Origin: Gnetum montanum
Lineage: Eukaryota > Streptophyta > Gnetopsida > Gnetales > Gnetaceae
Direction of reading: 5' to 3'
Assembly: GCA_015680685.1 (NCBI GenBank)
Contig: MNCI01000175.1
Span: 97,642-161,641 of the forward strand
Length of the DNA: 64,000 nucleotides
Shown here: piece by piece, positions 44,641-54,129 of the stretch
Layout of the letters: each line of letters opens with the position of its first letter
How positions within the stretch are numbered: position 1 is the stretch's first letter
Notes under the pieces: model-generated
Told to the model about the DNA's origin: nothing
Database searches by the model: none
The model's input: the letters and a program-made list of their open reading frames with translations, nothing else
Made by a program: the position numbers and the translations under genes

Positions 44641-45000
44641 TAATCCTAGTGGTAGTTGTACGAAGTCCAAGGCATGTACAGGAGGCTAGGAATGGATACT
44701 CATTACATGTAGGCTATTTTAGACTTTACTTTTCATTGTTAATTAGATTAAGTAATTAATTTTTCTATTATTATTAAGAGTAACATAAGGCTGCAACAAC
44801 ATCAATTATCATATGTCTCACTTTGCACTAAACCATATGGGACAAAGTTACCACTAGTCTAAGTGGGAAGATAGTGAATTGCAATCAAGACATAATAATC
44901 TAGATATCACAAATAGTCCTATCCATGGAATTTGACAGAATCATGCATGAACATTTGTCATTCATATGGTTGGATGTAAGGATTACCCTGTTGCTCATCA
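44641..45000 (+). repeat. E1 3' LTR, right segment
   Basis: It continues the LTR left at 4509 and ends GTTGCTCATCA at 45000, the terminus typical of the family (compare 5314-5324). Internal phrases such as TTGGATGTAAGGATTACC align with the last 60 bp of the E2 LTR. Confidence 0.7.
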
Positions 45001-45375
45001 TGCTCTAATTACAAGGCCCTTTATCTGTATTGTTTATGTCATTCACTCCTTAAATTACCAATTAGTTTATATGTTCAATTACATGAAATTTATTATTTCA
45101 TTTCAACTTTATTTTATTTGAATTCTCGTTATTTTCTTCCTAATTTCAAAATTTGATATTGTTATTGTTTAGACACTAAGTTTAATTTTAAAACTTTGGT
45201 CTTTAAAAATTACCAATGTTGTTAATGGTTTCTATTTGTTGAAATACCATGTTGCCCTTATGAGCTGAGACTATTCTTGAGTTTCTGTACCCATACGAGA
45301 GGTGCCCTAGGCAATAGTATCTTAAAATAATTTTTCTAATGATGTCACCACGTGACCTATATTTATGCATCAACA
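45001..45375 (+). repeat. D 5' LTR, right part (tentative)
   Basis: This AT-rich stretch lies between the E1 LTR end and a primer-site-like sequence and ends ATGCATCAACA. I take it as the remaining end of D's 5' LTR, interrupted by E1. No second copy is visible for comparison, so the boundary is uncertain. Confidence 0.4.
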
Positions 45376-45384
45376 CCCTCTTTT

Positions 45385-45401
45385 TGGCACCAAAAGGAGG
45401 G
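45385..45401 (+). other. D primer binding site, tRNA-Asn type
   Basis: TTTTTGGCACCAAAAGGAGG resembles TGGCGCTAGAAGGAGGG with G-to-A changes. It sits 365 bp before the gag start. Confidence 0.5.
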
Positions 45402-45765
45402 CTATTTCCATTTTCTATCCCTATTTTTTATTTCTATTTTTATTTCCAATTTCTATTCTTTGTCTATTTTCAGTTTTTATTTCTATTTTCCAGTTTCAAT
45501 TTTCTTTTTAGGTTACCTAAACCATCATTAGCCTATTTCTATTTTCTATTTTTGTTAATAGTTATCTATTTTTGAGTTACTATGTTCATTTCATGAAACT
45601 ATTTTTTTCTTGTTTAAGTTTATTTGAATTTTTCTTTTGATTTTTTAGTTTCCTAAACCTTTACTATTTCTATTTTGGCAATCCTTACCTTAGTTTTAAC
45701 TTTGATAAGGTGGTTTTCATTAATAACATTGTTCTATTTTAAAGTTTATTATTTTTTTTNAATTT
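45402..45765 (+). other. D leader, pyrimidine-rich
   Basis: Between primer site and gag the sequence is dominated by TTTCTATTTT and TTTTCTATTT runs (about 45415-45620). The open frame through it (45339-45575) reads only F, Y, L and I and is a low-complexity artefact. An undetermined base is at 45760. Confidence 0.6.
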
Positions 45766-47450
45766 ATGAGCCAAGAATCTTCTCATAGAACATCTCAACA
45801 AAGATCTCTTACCCTTGTCCCTAATCGACTTGCTACCTATCACTTTACCTTAAAAAGACAATGAGCTCTATGTTTTCCAAACTCTATCTTAAGAAGGATT
45901 CAAACTAGGATGATACCCAGTCAACCCCGAACTCCCTTGGTTAGAAATCTCTTTAATTTCACAAATTATCACAATATTTCAAAGCTTCTATAAAACGTTA
46001 ATTTTTTCTTTGATCCTACATCTTCAAATAGTGATGCAAGACAACATTTAGAATGCTTTGAAACTTTGCTAGCCATCTATAATATTACTAAAAATGACAT
46101 AGCATGTAGAATCTTTATAACTACTTTTAGAAATAAAGCCACATAATGGTATTTATTGTCCCCTAATGCCTCTATTAATTCATGGCTAGACTTTTAAAAT
46201 AAATTTCTGCTCCAATATGATAAGTTTACTAGTCTTGCCTTAGGCTCAAGCAATTTTACAAATTTAAGAAAACTACTTGGGGAAAACATTCGTAACTATA
46301 ATTTAAGATTTCTCCATCAACTAGCTTATGTGTCAAATGAGATGTGTTTACAACCTAAAGGTATCCTCAAGGTTTACCTCTCCACCATCAATACATTCTT
46401 TGTCTATGCCATCAAATTTGATTGTAACATAATATAATTACGAGTAATGGCTAAAGCTATTAAGCTAGATCAAATTACCTTAATGAATAGCATTCAAAAT
46501 CAATTTGGAATGATGAGTATTAGCAATCCTATACAATCTAGTTCCTTACCATCATAAACTTTCCCAATGAATAATACTATGTTTCAAGTCCCTACTCCCT
46601 TCCAAATGCCTCAACCTACAAATAATTATTTTTAAAGTCTAATCTCTTCTCTATTTTTACCATCAAATACTAGTTTGAATGATGATCAATTGAAATATTT
46701 AATCCTAATGGATTTACTACTCAAATAGAAAATCAAATGATCTAAATAGTTTCTCTCCAAAAACTTTCCAATGAAGTAGTTGAACTAAAGCAATATAATA
46801 ACAAAGTCCATATAGAATCTGAAAAATCAAGCACATCAATCAATGATGATAATTGTTGCTTTCATAACACTAGACAACATTTTTAGAAAACTTGTTCTCA
46901 ATTTTTAGCATTATATGGTGACAATGCCCAAAATCAACAAAATGGAAAAGCCCTGATTATGGTACTCAACATACCTCATGAAATAGAAAATGAAGTCACC
47001 TCATGTGAAAAAGTCATGGTAAGTGATCCCAATCCACATAACACTCGTTACTGTAGACTTAGTGATTTTATGAACAACACTTAATAACAAAATAAGAATA
47101 ACTCTTATACTCCTCCCAACAAAAGAGATCCCATTCACAATAACATAAGTAACCAAATCAAATCATCCCAAGTAAACGTTCAACAACGACCAAACTCACC
47201 TTTAATACCTACAAGAACTCCACCTTAACATGAAGGTAAAGATGAACATAAAGCCTATGATCTAGTTGAGGGTTTGAAAAGAGTTAAAGCTAACATTTGA
47301 ATATATGCTCTTTTACATTTTAATGAAATGAAATATGTGATTCAAAAGATACTTCATGCACTTGAAACCAATAAAGAAAAGTCTTCAATACTTGAAAAAA
47401 AGGTCATTTTATAGAAAGTCCTAATGCTATATCAATACAAAACTTAAGCA
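45766..47450 (+). pseudogene. gag: D gag (decayed)
   Basis: The frame starts MSQESSHRTSQQRSLTLV at 45766. A capsid-like segment at about 46020-46430 has ARQHLECFETLLAIYNI, SINSWLDF-NKFLLQYDKF and NLRKLLGENIRNYNLRFLHQ, the Retrotrans_gag pattern. Near 47240 YDLVEGLKRVKANI matches YDLIEDLKHVKANI of B, so D and B share gag ancestry. TAA and TAG stops and shifts interrupt it. Confidence 0.75.
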
Positions 47451-47455
47451 ATTTC

Positions 47456-47773
47456 ATGTTGAACAAGAATGATCAACCACATTTCTTAACCACCTTGATC
47501 ATTTTAGGAAAGAATGTTCATAATTGCCTAATGGACTCTAGCAAAACTATTAGCATCATATCATTAGAAGTGTGTAAAATGTTAGGAGCAAAAATGCTAC
47601 CACGAGCAAGAAGTATGATACAACTTGATGGATCTAATGTGTTTGTGGTAGGATCATTAAAAGGAGCAAAAGTACAACTTAAAAAAAAAAATACCCATAT
47701 AGATATTCTAGTAGTTGAAATGTCACCCACTTATGGTATGCTTCTATCTAGGACTTTCAGAGCCCATTTTTGA
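47456..47773 (+). pseudogene. D protease domain
   Basis: The open frame has NVHNCLMDSSKTISIISLEV, where the retropepsin D-S/T-G has become D-S-S. MIQLDGSNVFVVGSLKGAKV and SPTYGMLLSRTFRA, near the end, correspond to the conserved W/L-G-R exit motif. It lies directly after gag. Function is lost with the Gly replaced. Confidence 0.7.
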
Positions 47774-48239
47774 GGCTTCTTTATGTTAGATTTTTTAGAA
47801 TCATTAATTCGTATTGAAGAAAAATCTAAATATGTTGTTATATGAAGAGAACCATTTTATAAACATGTGGTAACAACTTTTAATCAACAAAATCAATCTT
47901 TAGAAAAAGAAAATAGTAATATTTATATTGGAGTTATTAAATTTGGACTTGACAAACATTTCATGAATGATGATGTGAGTGAAATTTAAAAAATAAATCC
48001 TTTTGCTTACACACATTCCATCCAATATTATTAAGCTTTTAGAGAATGTGAAGAAATCTATGAATGTATCTTACCTTATAATCAACATGATGGAAAAACA
48101 TTTCTTTTTGATGATCCTCCACCATTAGCGAGGGAAAAAGATATAAATGAGATTCTAATCATTAAAACATTAGAAGGTGAGCCAAATTTTAATGACAATA
48201 ATTGTTACATTGATCAAATATTTATGTTTTTATATTTTA

Positions 48240-48636
48240 CTAGCCTAAACACTTGGATATTAAGAGTGGATGGTGCCTCTTCCAAGAAAGGATGTGAAGC
48301 CAAAACAATGGTCATGCCTCTTGGTGAAGCTCCTATCCTTAAACCATCAATTTCACATAACCTATGACTAACAACATAGTTGAGTGTGAAGCACTTATAC
48401 ATGGGATCAAAATAGCTCAATATTATGACTCATCCAAAATTAAGTTTTATAGTGACTCTCAACTAATAATAAATCAAGTTGATGGAATGGAAGCGTATAA
48501 AGCTTATATCCTTAAAGTTTTTAAGGAATTTGATTACATATCCATTAAACATGTTTCTAGAGAAGAGACTTATGTTTCTAATGCATTAGCACAAACGATC
48601 ACTATTTTAGAAGCTCATTTTAGACACAATGCTTAG
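48240..48636 (+). pseudogene. D RNase H domain, upstream of RT
   Basis: The strands WILRVDGASSKKGCEAKT, NNIVECEALIHGIKIAQ, KFYSDSQLIINQVDGMEAY and HVSREETYVSNALA show the D, E, D, H residues of the archaeal-like RNase H of Tat elements. One TGA interrupts the link between the first two. Unlike A (20460-19650), where it follows RT, here it lies before the RT fragment at 48875. Either the order is rearranged or this lineage keeps RNase H between protease and RT. Confidence 0.8.
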
Positions 48637-48874
48637 GATTTTGAAATTATTGTTGAAAAGGTTAAGTCTTATTCTATTCTAGATAAGTTCTTTTTTTTTT
48701 TAAATTTTTGATGATGATAATCATGTTTATGAATTATTATTTTCCAAGGACAAATTTAATGATCAATGTTTTAAAGTTCCTGAAATTAATGAAGCTATGT
48801 CAAAGGATGTCATATTTTTAAATAAAATCTCTTCTCAAATAGCAATTAGATAAGCTTTATTTGATAACTTACAC

Positions 48875-49260
48875 ATGAAAATTGAAGAAATATCTAAAAA
48901 TACTAATTGGAAAATGTTAGCTAAAATAGAAACAATTAAAATTCAAAAGAAAAGACAACACTACCCTATTAAAATAGGAGCTTACTTTCAAGAAAATGGA
49001 AAACAAAACTTGATTAAATTGTTACATGAATTTAATGATGTTTTAGCTTGGACTTCCAAGGATCTCAAAACTTCAATCCTCTAATGATGATACATACTAT
49101 ACCTCTTAAACTTGAAACCAAGCCATTTAGATAAAAACTTAGACATGTTAATTCAAAGATTGAAACTTTGATGAAGGAAAAAATTGATAAATTTTTAGAA
49201 TCTCAAAATATTTATCTTTCGAGACATTCAAGTCGGATATCAAATTTAGTGCCTATTAAA
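48875..49260 (+). pseudogene. pol: D reverse transcriptase, N-terminal remnant
   Basis: LIKLLHEFNDVLAWTSKDL is the pre-RT motif (compare FAWSYNDM in A). It is followed by HTIPLKLETKPF, then MKEKIDKFLESQNIYLS and SNLVPIK. The palm with YxDD is missing. The sequence jumps directly to the integrase C-terminus, so several kilobases are deleted. Confidence 0.75.
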
Positions 49261-49262
49261 GA

Positions 49263-49517
49263 ATGGACAAGTATGTAGGTAAAATCTTTAAAGTAAGAGA
49301 TCTAGTCCTAAAAACAAATAAAGTTTTTGGTCAAATAGGTCCTCAAAATAAGTTTTTCCCTATGTGGTTAGGCCCATACATTGGCCCCAATGTTTACAAA
49401 GTTGCTGATTTGCAAGGATGCAAGTTAAATAGAAATTTTAATGCATTTCATTTAAAGCATTTTTACTTAGGTGCCCCTTATGATCACTTTTTCAAATGCT
49501 TGGGCCACTTTTCTTAG
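49263..49517 (+). pseudogene. D integrase C-terminal remnant
   Basis: The open frame reads FKVRDLVLKTNKVFGQIGPQ, then MWLGPYIGPNVYKVADLQG and NRNFNAFHLKHFYLGAP. This is the GPY/F module (here LGPYIG) of Ty3 integrases plus the W/F-N-x-x-L-K-x-Y/F end. The catalytic core is absent. Confidence 0.8.
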
Positions 49518-49879
49518 CTCCTAGTAGTTTGTCATTCTACAAGCTAGACTTGTTGTGACATCCTTTTGATCTTGGTAGTTGGCCTTTGCTACTGTGATGT
49601 GTAGTTTTTGTTATGCATATTTTTGGTCTGCAAACTTCTTTTCATACATTGTGTACACTGCATTCACTTGTTATTCTAGTTCTTTTTTAGGTCTACCTAC
49701 TATGAGCATGGATAGATTAACATATCAGAGATTTGTTAATCTCATGTATTCTATGAGGTCTTTGATTTGCATGTCTTTGTTCTTTACTTTAGCTTGATAG
49801 ACATGGACAATACCATCCAAGATTGGCTACCAATATAGTATCTGTGTTGTGATGGTACTAATTTTGGCTTTGGTCATCT
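49518..49879 (+). other. D 3' region, no gene
   Basis: This AT-rich stretch follows the integrase stop and ends at the C LTR start. It would be the D 3' UTR or the beginning of its 3' LTR. No polypurine tract is clear and no gene is seen. Confidence 0.4.
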
Positions 49880-50586
49880 TGAAACACCACCAAATTTACA
49901 TGTAACCTTTGTAACCCCATCCCATGAAGCCCGAGGTAAAACTTCATTGTAAATGTGAAAGTTGTAATCCATGAAGGGAAATCTCACATGTTTCATACTT
50001 TTGAGGCTAAAAAATGCCTCATAAGTATTCAAAGCCTCATTCTCCAAGAGAAAATAGTCACCTATTGTCTATATTTGATCTTGGGAGGGTTCAAAATGCC
50101 TTTTAGGATGTCAAAAATGGCATTTTGGCAACTCCAATCCTTCACATTTCTTAGCCCCAGCAATGACCAATGTTGCAAATTTTTAGTGAAAATAGAGAAG
50201 GTTTGACAACATTGGGATGTCTAAGCATCCAAATCATGAAGTGGATTTTATTAGCTTAAATGGACTTGAAACCCTTACCTAAGTGAACCTTCCTTTTCTC
50301 TCCTATGGGCACTTTTATACACATCTTTGAACTCATTCTTTATTTATTTAATAAAGTATATAGTTTCATTTTGTGTGCAATTTTTATTCATTTAAGTTTT
50401 TAGATATATAATTTTTACATTTTTCACAATCCCATTTTGCATCCCCTAAGTCCCTAGGTGATCTACTAGACCATCCAAGGCATCCTAAATTCCATTTTTT
50501 TCTTGGATGTCCTAGGGATTTGAGGTTGAGGTTGTCATAACTAAGAATCCTTAGCATTCCAATGGTCAAGATCTTCAGTTGCTATA
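49880..50586 (+). repeat. C 5' LTR
   Basis: It starts TGAAACACCACCAAATTTAC, like the A LTR start TGAAACACCCCAAAATTC, and ends CAGTTGCTATA, like CGGTTGCTACA at 15429-15439. At 707 bp it is less than half the A LTR. The 3' copy would lie beyond the window. Confidence 0.65.
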
Positions 50587-50591
50587 GATTC

Positions 50592-50608
50592 TTGGTGCTA
50601 GAAGGAGG
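50592..50608 (+). other. C primer binding site, tRNA-Asn type
   Basis: TTGGTGCTAGAAGGAGG follows the LTR end after five bases. It is identical in type to the sites of A and B. Confidence 0.75.
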
Positions 50609-51014
50609 ACATTTGACCAATTTCTACACTAAAATATGCTCTTCCGACAACTAGCATTGACTTGCAAGTTGCTATTTTAATTTTTATAGCAAAAACCTTC
50701 TATTTTTTCCAAGAACAATGATGTAACCCATCCCCCTCTACTCCCAAACCTAGCATAAGTGCTATAGGCATTTGGATGTTGGAATTTTCATAGCAATTGT
50801 TGTGAAATTCCAAGGTGAACATTGGTTTTCAAATCCATTTCTACCCTATCCTACTACCACATTTTCCTAGGGAAGCTAGCGTTAGTGGTTCAAATAATCA
50901 AACCCCCATCCCCTTCTTCCTTATTGTGAAATTTAGTAGCTTGCAAAAATCATTTTCTTGAAAGTCCTAAGTTGTCATTTCCTTGGGCTTCCACATTACC
51001 ATGGTGAATATTGT
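50609..51014 (+). other. C leader, first part
   Basis: No gene is seen. The leader is interrupted at 51015 by a solo LTR and resumes at 54130. The last five bases ATTGT are duplicated at 54125-54129. Confidence 0.55.
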
Positions 51015-51045
51015 TGTTGGCACATTTGGCCATTTCATGGAACAG

Positions 51046-51525
51046 GTTGGACATGGAACACATACAGTATCAATTGCTGTAGGTAGGTTTGTGCATAATA
51101 TGAACTACAAAAGTTTGGCAGTAGGAGATGGCAGAGGAGGAGCTCCATTTGCAAGACTTGCAGTATACAAGGCCTACTGGAATGTGTAGGGAGGTTGTTG
51201 GTATGCAGATATCCTTGCTGCGTTTGATAGTGCAATCAAGGATGGCATCAACATTTTGTCTGTATCAATCATTACTGAAGCAGGCTCCACCAGCTTTTAG
51301 GATCCCATCTCTGTGGGTTCATTTCATGTTGTTAGACATGGGATTACGGTCATTTGTGTAGGTGGTAATGAAGGTTTCCACGGCAGTGGATCTATGACAA
51401 ATACTGCACCCTGGATCATCACTATTGTAGCTAGCTCCATAGACAGGAATTTCAATAATAATCTTCAGTTTGTCAGAAATTGGACCCATATTCGGAGTCT
51501 AAGTCTGAGTATGGATAGAGTCAAT
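51046..51525 (+). pseudogene. captured subtilase (SBT-type serine protease) fragment
   Basis: One frame runs through the segment with two stops. It contains GHGTHTVSIAVG, the catalytic-His motif of plant subtilases, then GGAPFARLAVYKAYW, DILAAFDSAIKDGINILSVS, GSFHVVRHGITVICVGGNEG with the oxyanion Asn, and TNTAPWIITIVASSIDRNF. The catalytic Asp region, PA domain and GTSMA serine region are absent. About 160 of some 750 residues are present. It starts within 35 bp of the LTR start and is in LTR sense. It is not a functional protease. Confidence 0.9.
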
Positions 51526-52250
51526 CATTCAGCCGCAACAAAGACACGAAACCAATCCACCTCTGCCACCTGCACTTCGGCCACCACCACAGCTACACAT
51601 AACATCACTGCTATCATGCCCTTCGTTCCAGAGACATAAACAGGGAAGACCCAGATCGATATCAATAGCAGAAATCGGTGCGACCAACTAAATGGGAACC
51701 AATTCCAGAACCGACCAGAAACCCTTGAAACCCTTGCCAAAGAGCTCCTGTGCTGAAGATCATATTGTTGCCATCGCCGTTGCTAGAGTCATTCTAGCCG
51801 TTGTTGTTGTTGTTTGCCTATGCGCCTACCTGTGCGCCGATTTCAGCCCAAGCTGACGCGTCGAGAGCACCAGCACCAGTGCCTATGCTGACGCCAAAAC
51901 CTGCGAGGGAGGACTACGTGTGAGCGGAGGATAGATGTCCAGTGGCGGGAGGACGCACAGCAGCGAAGGGGGCGGCAGCGACACAAGCACGATGTTGTCT
52001 ATATCAGTGCTGCGGTGTTGTAAGGGTTCTAACAAAAATCTACACGATGCCGACATTTTCCTAGACAAACCAGCAGCGCCTGTCATTCTCAATCGAGGCA
52101 CAATCCTCTTCCTGTGTCGATGTCGCACCTGCTTGGCCGTTGTCACTTCTCTACCATGGACCAGTCCCTCATCTGCGTAAAAATAAGAACAGAAATCCAT
52201 CAGCCAAGAATAGGTGAACTCTGTTCGGGGCAGCATCAAAACCACGGTAG
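51526..52250. other. GC-rich, CpG-rich segment of unknown origin in the solo LTR
   Basis: This stretch is clearly richer in G, C and CpG than anything near it (for example GCGTCGAGAGC, GGGGGCGGCAGCGAC). Open frames exist on both strands (51935-52180 +, 51883-52245 -), but I recognise no domain. It resembles the 5' end or leader of a host gene and may be a second captured piece joined to the subtilase fragment. Confidence 0.5.
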
Positions 52251-52867
52251 TCTCTAATGCATTTTAAAAAAAATATTAAGGAGAAAGGGGGCTTTCAATG
52301 GCATGTTATGTTAGGGTTAGAAGTGGAGCCAAGCTTCAATGGAAAAGGTTGAGATCATATTTTTAAGTAGTGCCAAACCTTTGAAGAGTGTAATTTTGTA
52401 TGAAATTTGGGTCCAGCACTATGAAGCCTTAGATGCCAATTCATTGCTTATATTTGTCGGAGTCATTGCCAAAACGTATTCATTATGTATATAGTTTTAT
52501 TTAAAAAGAATTCATAGGATAGTTATATGAACACACCATTTGGCCACCATAGATTTTATTTTCTATAGTGGTAATTTTTTGTAAAAATTATAACTTCCTA
52601 GCCTTAATCCCATGATGTTTATAACCACCACCAAGGCCACTTGTCAACTATAGCCTTTTTGTCTCCACAATGGCCACTTGGCGACTAAATGGGACACTTG
52701 TCAATTGTAGCCTTTTTTATGTCTATGGTGGTTGCAACCATCCAATATTTTTGTAACTTACCTAACTTGTTGGGCAAGTAACCTCCTAACTTGTTGGGCA
52801 AGTAATCTCCTAATTGGTTGGGTAAGATATTTTTGAATATGTAACTTTCCTACCTACCTTTGAACCC

Positions 52868-52876
52868 TATAAAAAG
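52868..52876 (+). promoter_or_regulatory. TATA box of the B-family LTR
   Basis: TATAAAAAGG in the common part of the LTR matches the minus-strand boxes near 23578-23587 and 30122-30131. The captured cargo lies upstream of it, in U3. Confidence 0.7.
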
Positions 52877-54129
52877 GCTTCAGGGGTCAAGGGGGAAGGG
52901 GCTCATATCATCATCCACTCATATCAACACATATTGGGGTCTCATACATCATACTTTGGAAAGCTATTAGCTAGCACTTAGGCTCTCACTTGAAGACACA
53001 CTTTGGGTCTGGAGAAGAGCATTTGTAAAGAAGATTTCTTGTGAGATGGCTTGCTAAAGAAAATATTTCAGCCTCTTTATCATGGTCCTGTGAGTTCTGT
53101 ATTTTATTTTTTATTTTGTTTAAATTGTTCAGCTAGTGGTTTAGATAGTATCATCCTTGCCAAGTAATTTTGGGATTTTTAGATTGCTTTTACTGTTCTT
53201 GTTGCCCGATAATAATTTCTATTAAAATTTTTCCATAGAATCACTTCTATTTAAAAGCCTTAAGAGAATTTTAGTAGTAAATTTTGTTATTGTGCAACGT
53301 GTAGGAATTGCTATTGGGATTATTGTAAGAGAGCGTCTACTTGTAGTCATGTCGTTGAACAATTCAGTAGTCGAGAGGGTTCAGAAAATCTTTGGTATTT
53401 TGATGGGACCAAAATAGCTTATTTTTATCTTTAAAGTGAATTTCTATGGTTTTTCAATCAGAAATTGTCAAGTCTTTCAAAGGTTTTGTTTGAATGTAAT
53501 CGTTGACATCTATTATCTAGTTAAAATGGAGTCTCGTACGTGGTAGTTTACGCTGCAATTTTTGGTAGCATAGTAGGATTGTCTTGAAGAAATTGCTTAT
53601 TTGAGCCTTGGAAGTTGGAACAATTCATAGATATTGAATTTGGAATAGCTTTATTGCGAAGTGTTTACTCGTGTCATTTTACCTTGTTTAAATATTTGAG
53701 GTCTACAACCATCGAATCTTGCTCTATTTCTAGTTTTCTTGTGGAACTATCTCTTTCTCTGGGGAAAATTAGGAGTATATTTGCAGAGTTGTGCTCAAAT
53801 GTTTTTGCAAAATTTTATTTGCTACAAGTAGGTATTATAAGGACCGCATAGACTAGGTAGTTGAACAAAATAGGAAACTTTCAACAACTCACAGTACTTG
53901 GCAAAGTTGGCTGAATCTCCTTAAAGTAAGTCATCTGTAGTTTACAGACAATGCAATCGTTACATTTCACACAATCGCATGCCGCAACAGCACACACACA
54001 TACTCACATTAACTATTGAGTTTATTTGGAGGTATCTGGGCCTTGGTGTTGCTAGAGACCAGCAAGCACCTAAATCTTGTTCGAGGACACTCGTTGGTGG
54101 TCATGTCCCAAACGGTCGCCAACAATTGT

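Larger units (their letters stand above)
51015..54124 (+). mobile_element. solo LTR of the B family with different cargo
   Basis: It starts TGTTGGCACATTTGGCCATT and ends GGTCGCCAACA, the same termini as the B LTRs, and is flanked by ATTGT at 51010-51014 and 54125-54129. The first 35 bp and the last 1.4 kb (from about 52760, including TATAAAAAG at 52868-52876) match B. Everything between is different and holds a subtilase fragment and a GC-rich segment. No internal region or primer site follows, so it is a solo LTR formed by LTR-LTR recombination. Confidence 0.9.

Noticed and set aside
45339-45575. A short hydrophobic open frame rich in F, Y and L.
   Set aside because: It is a translation of TTTCTATTTT repeats in the D leader.
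51046-51525. A functional host subtilase gene.
   Set aside because: Only about 160 residues are present, with two stops, without the catalytic Asp and Ser regions, and entirely inside a solo LTR with a target duplication.
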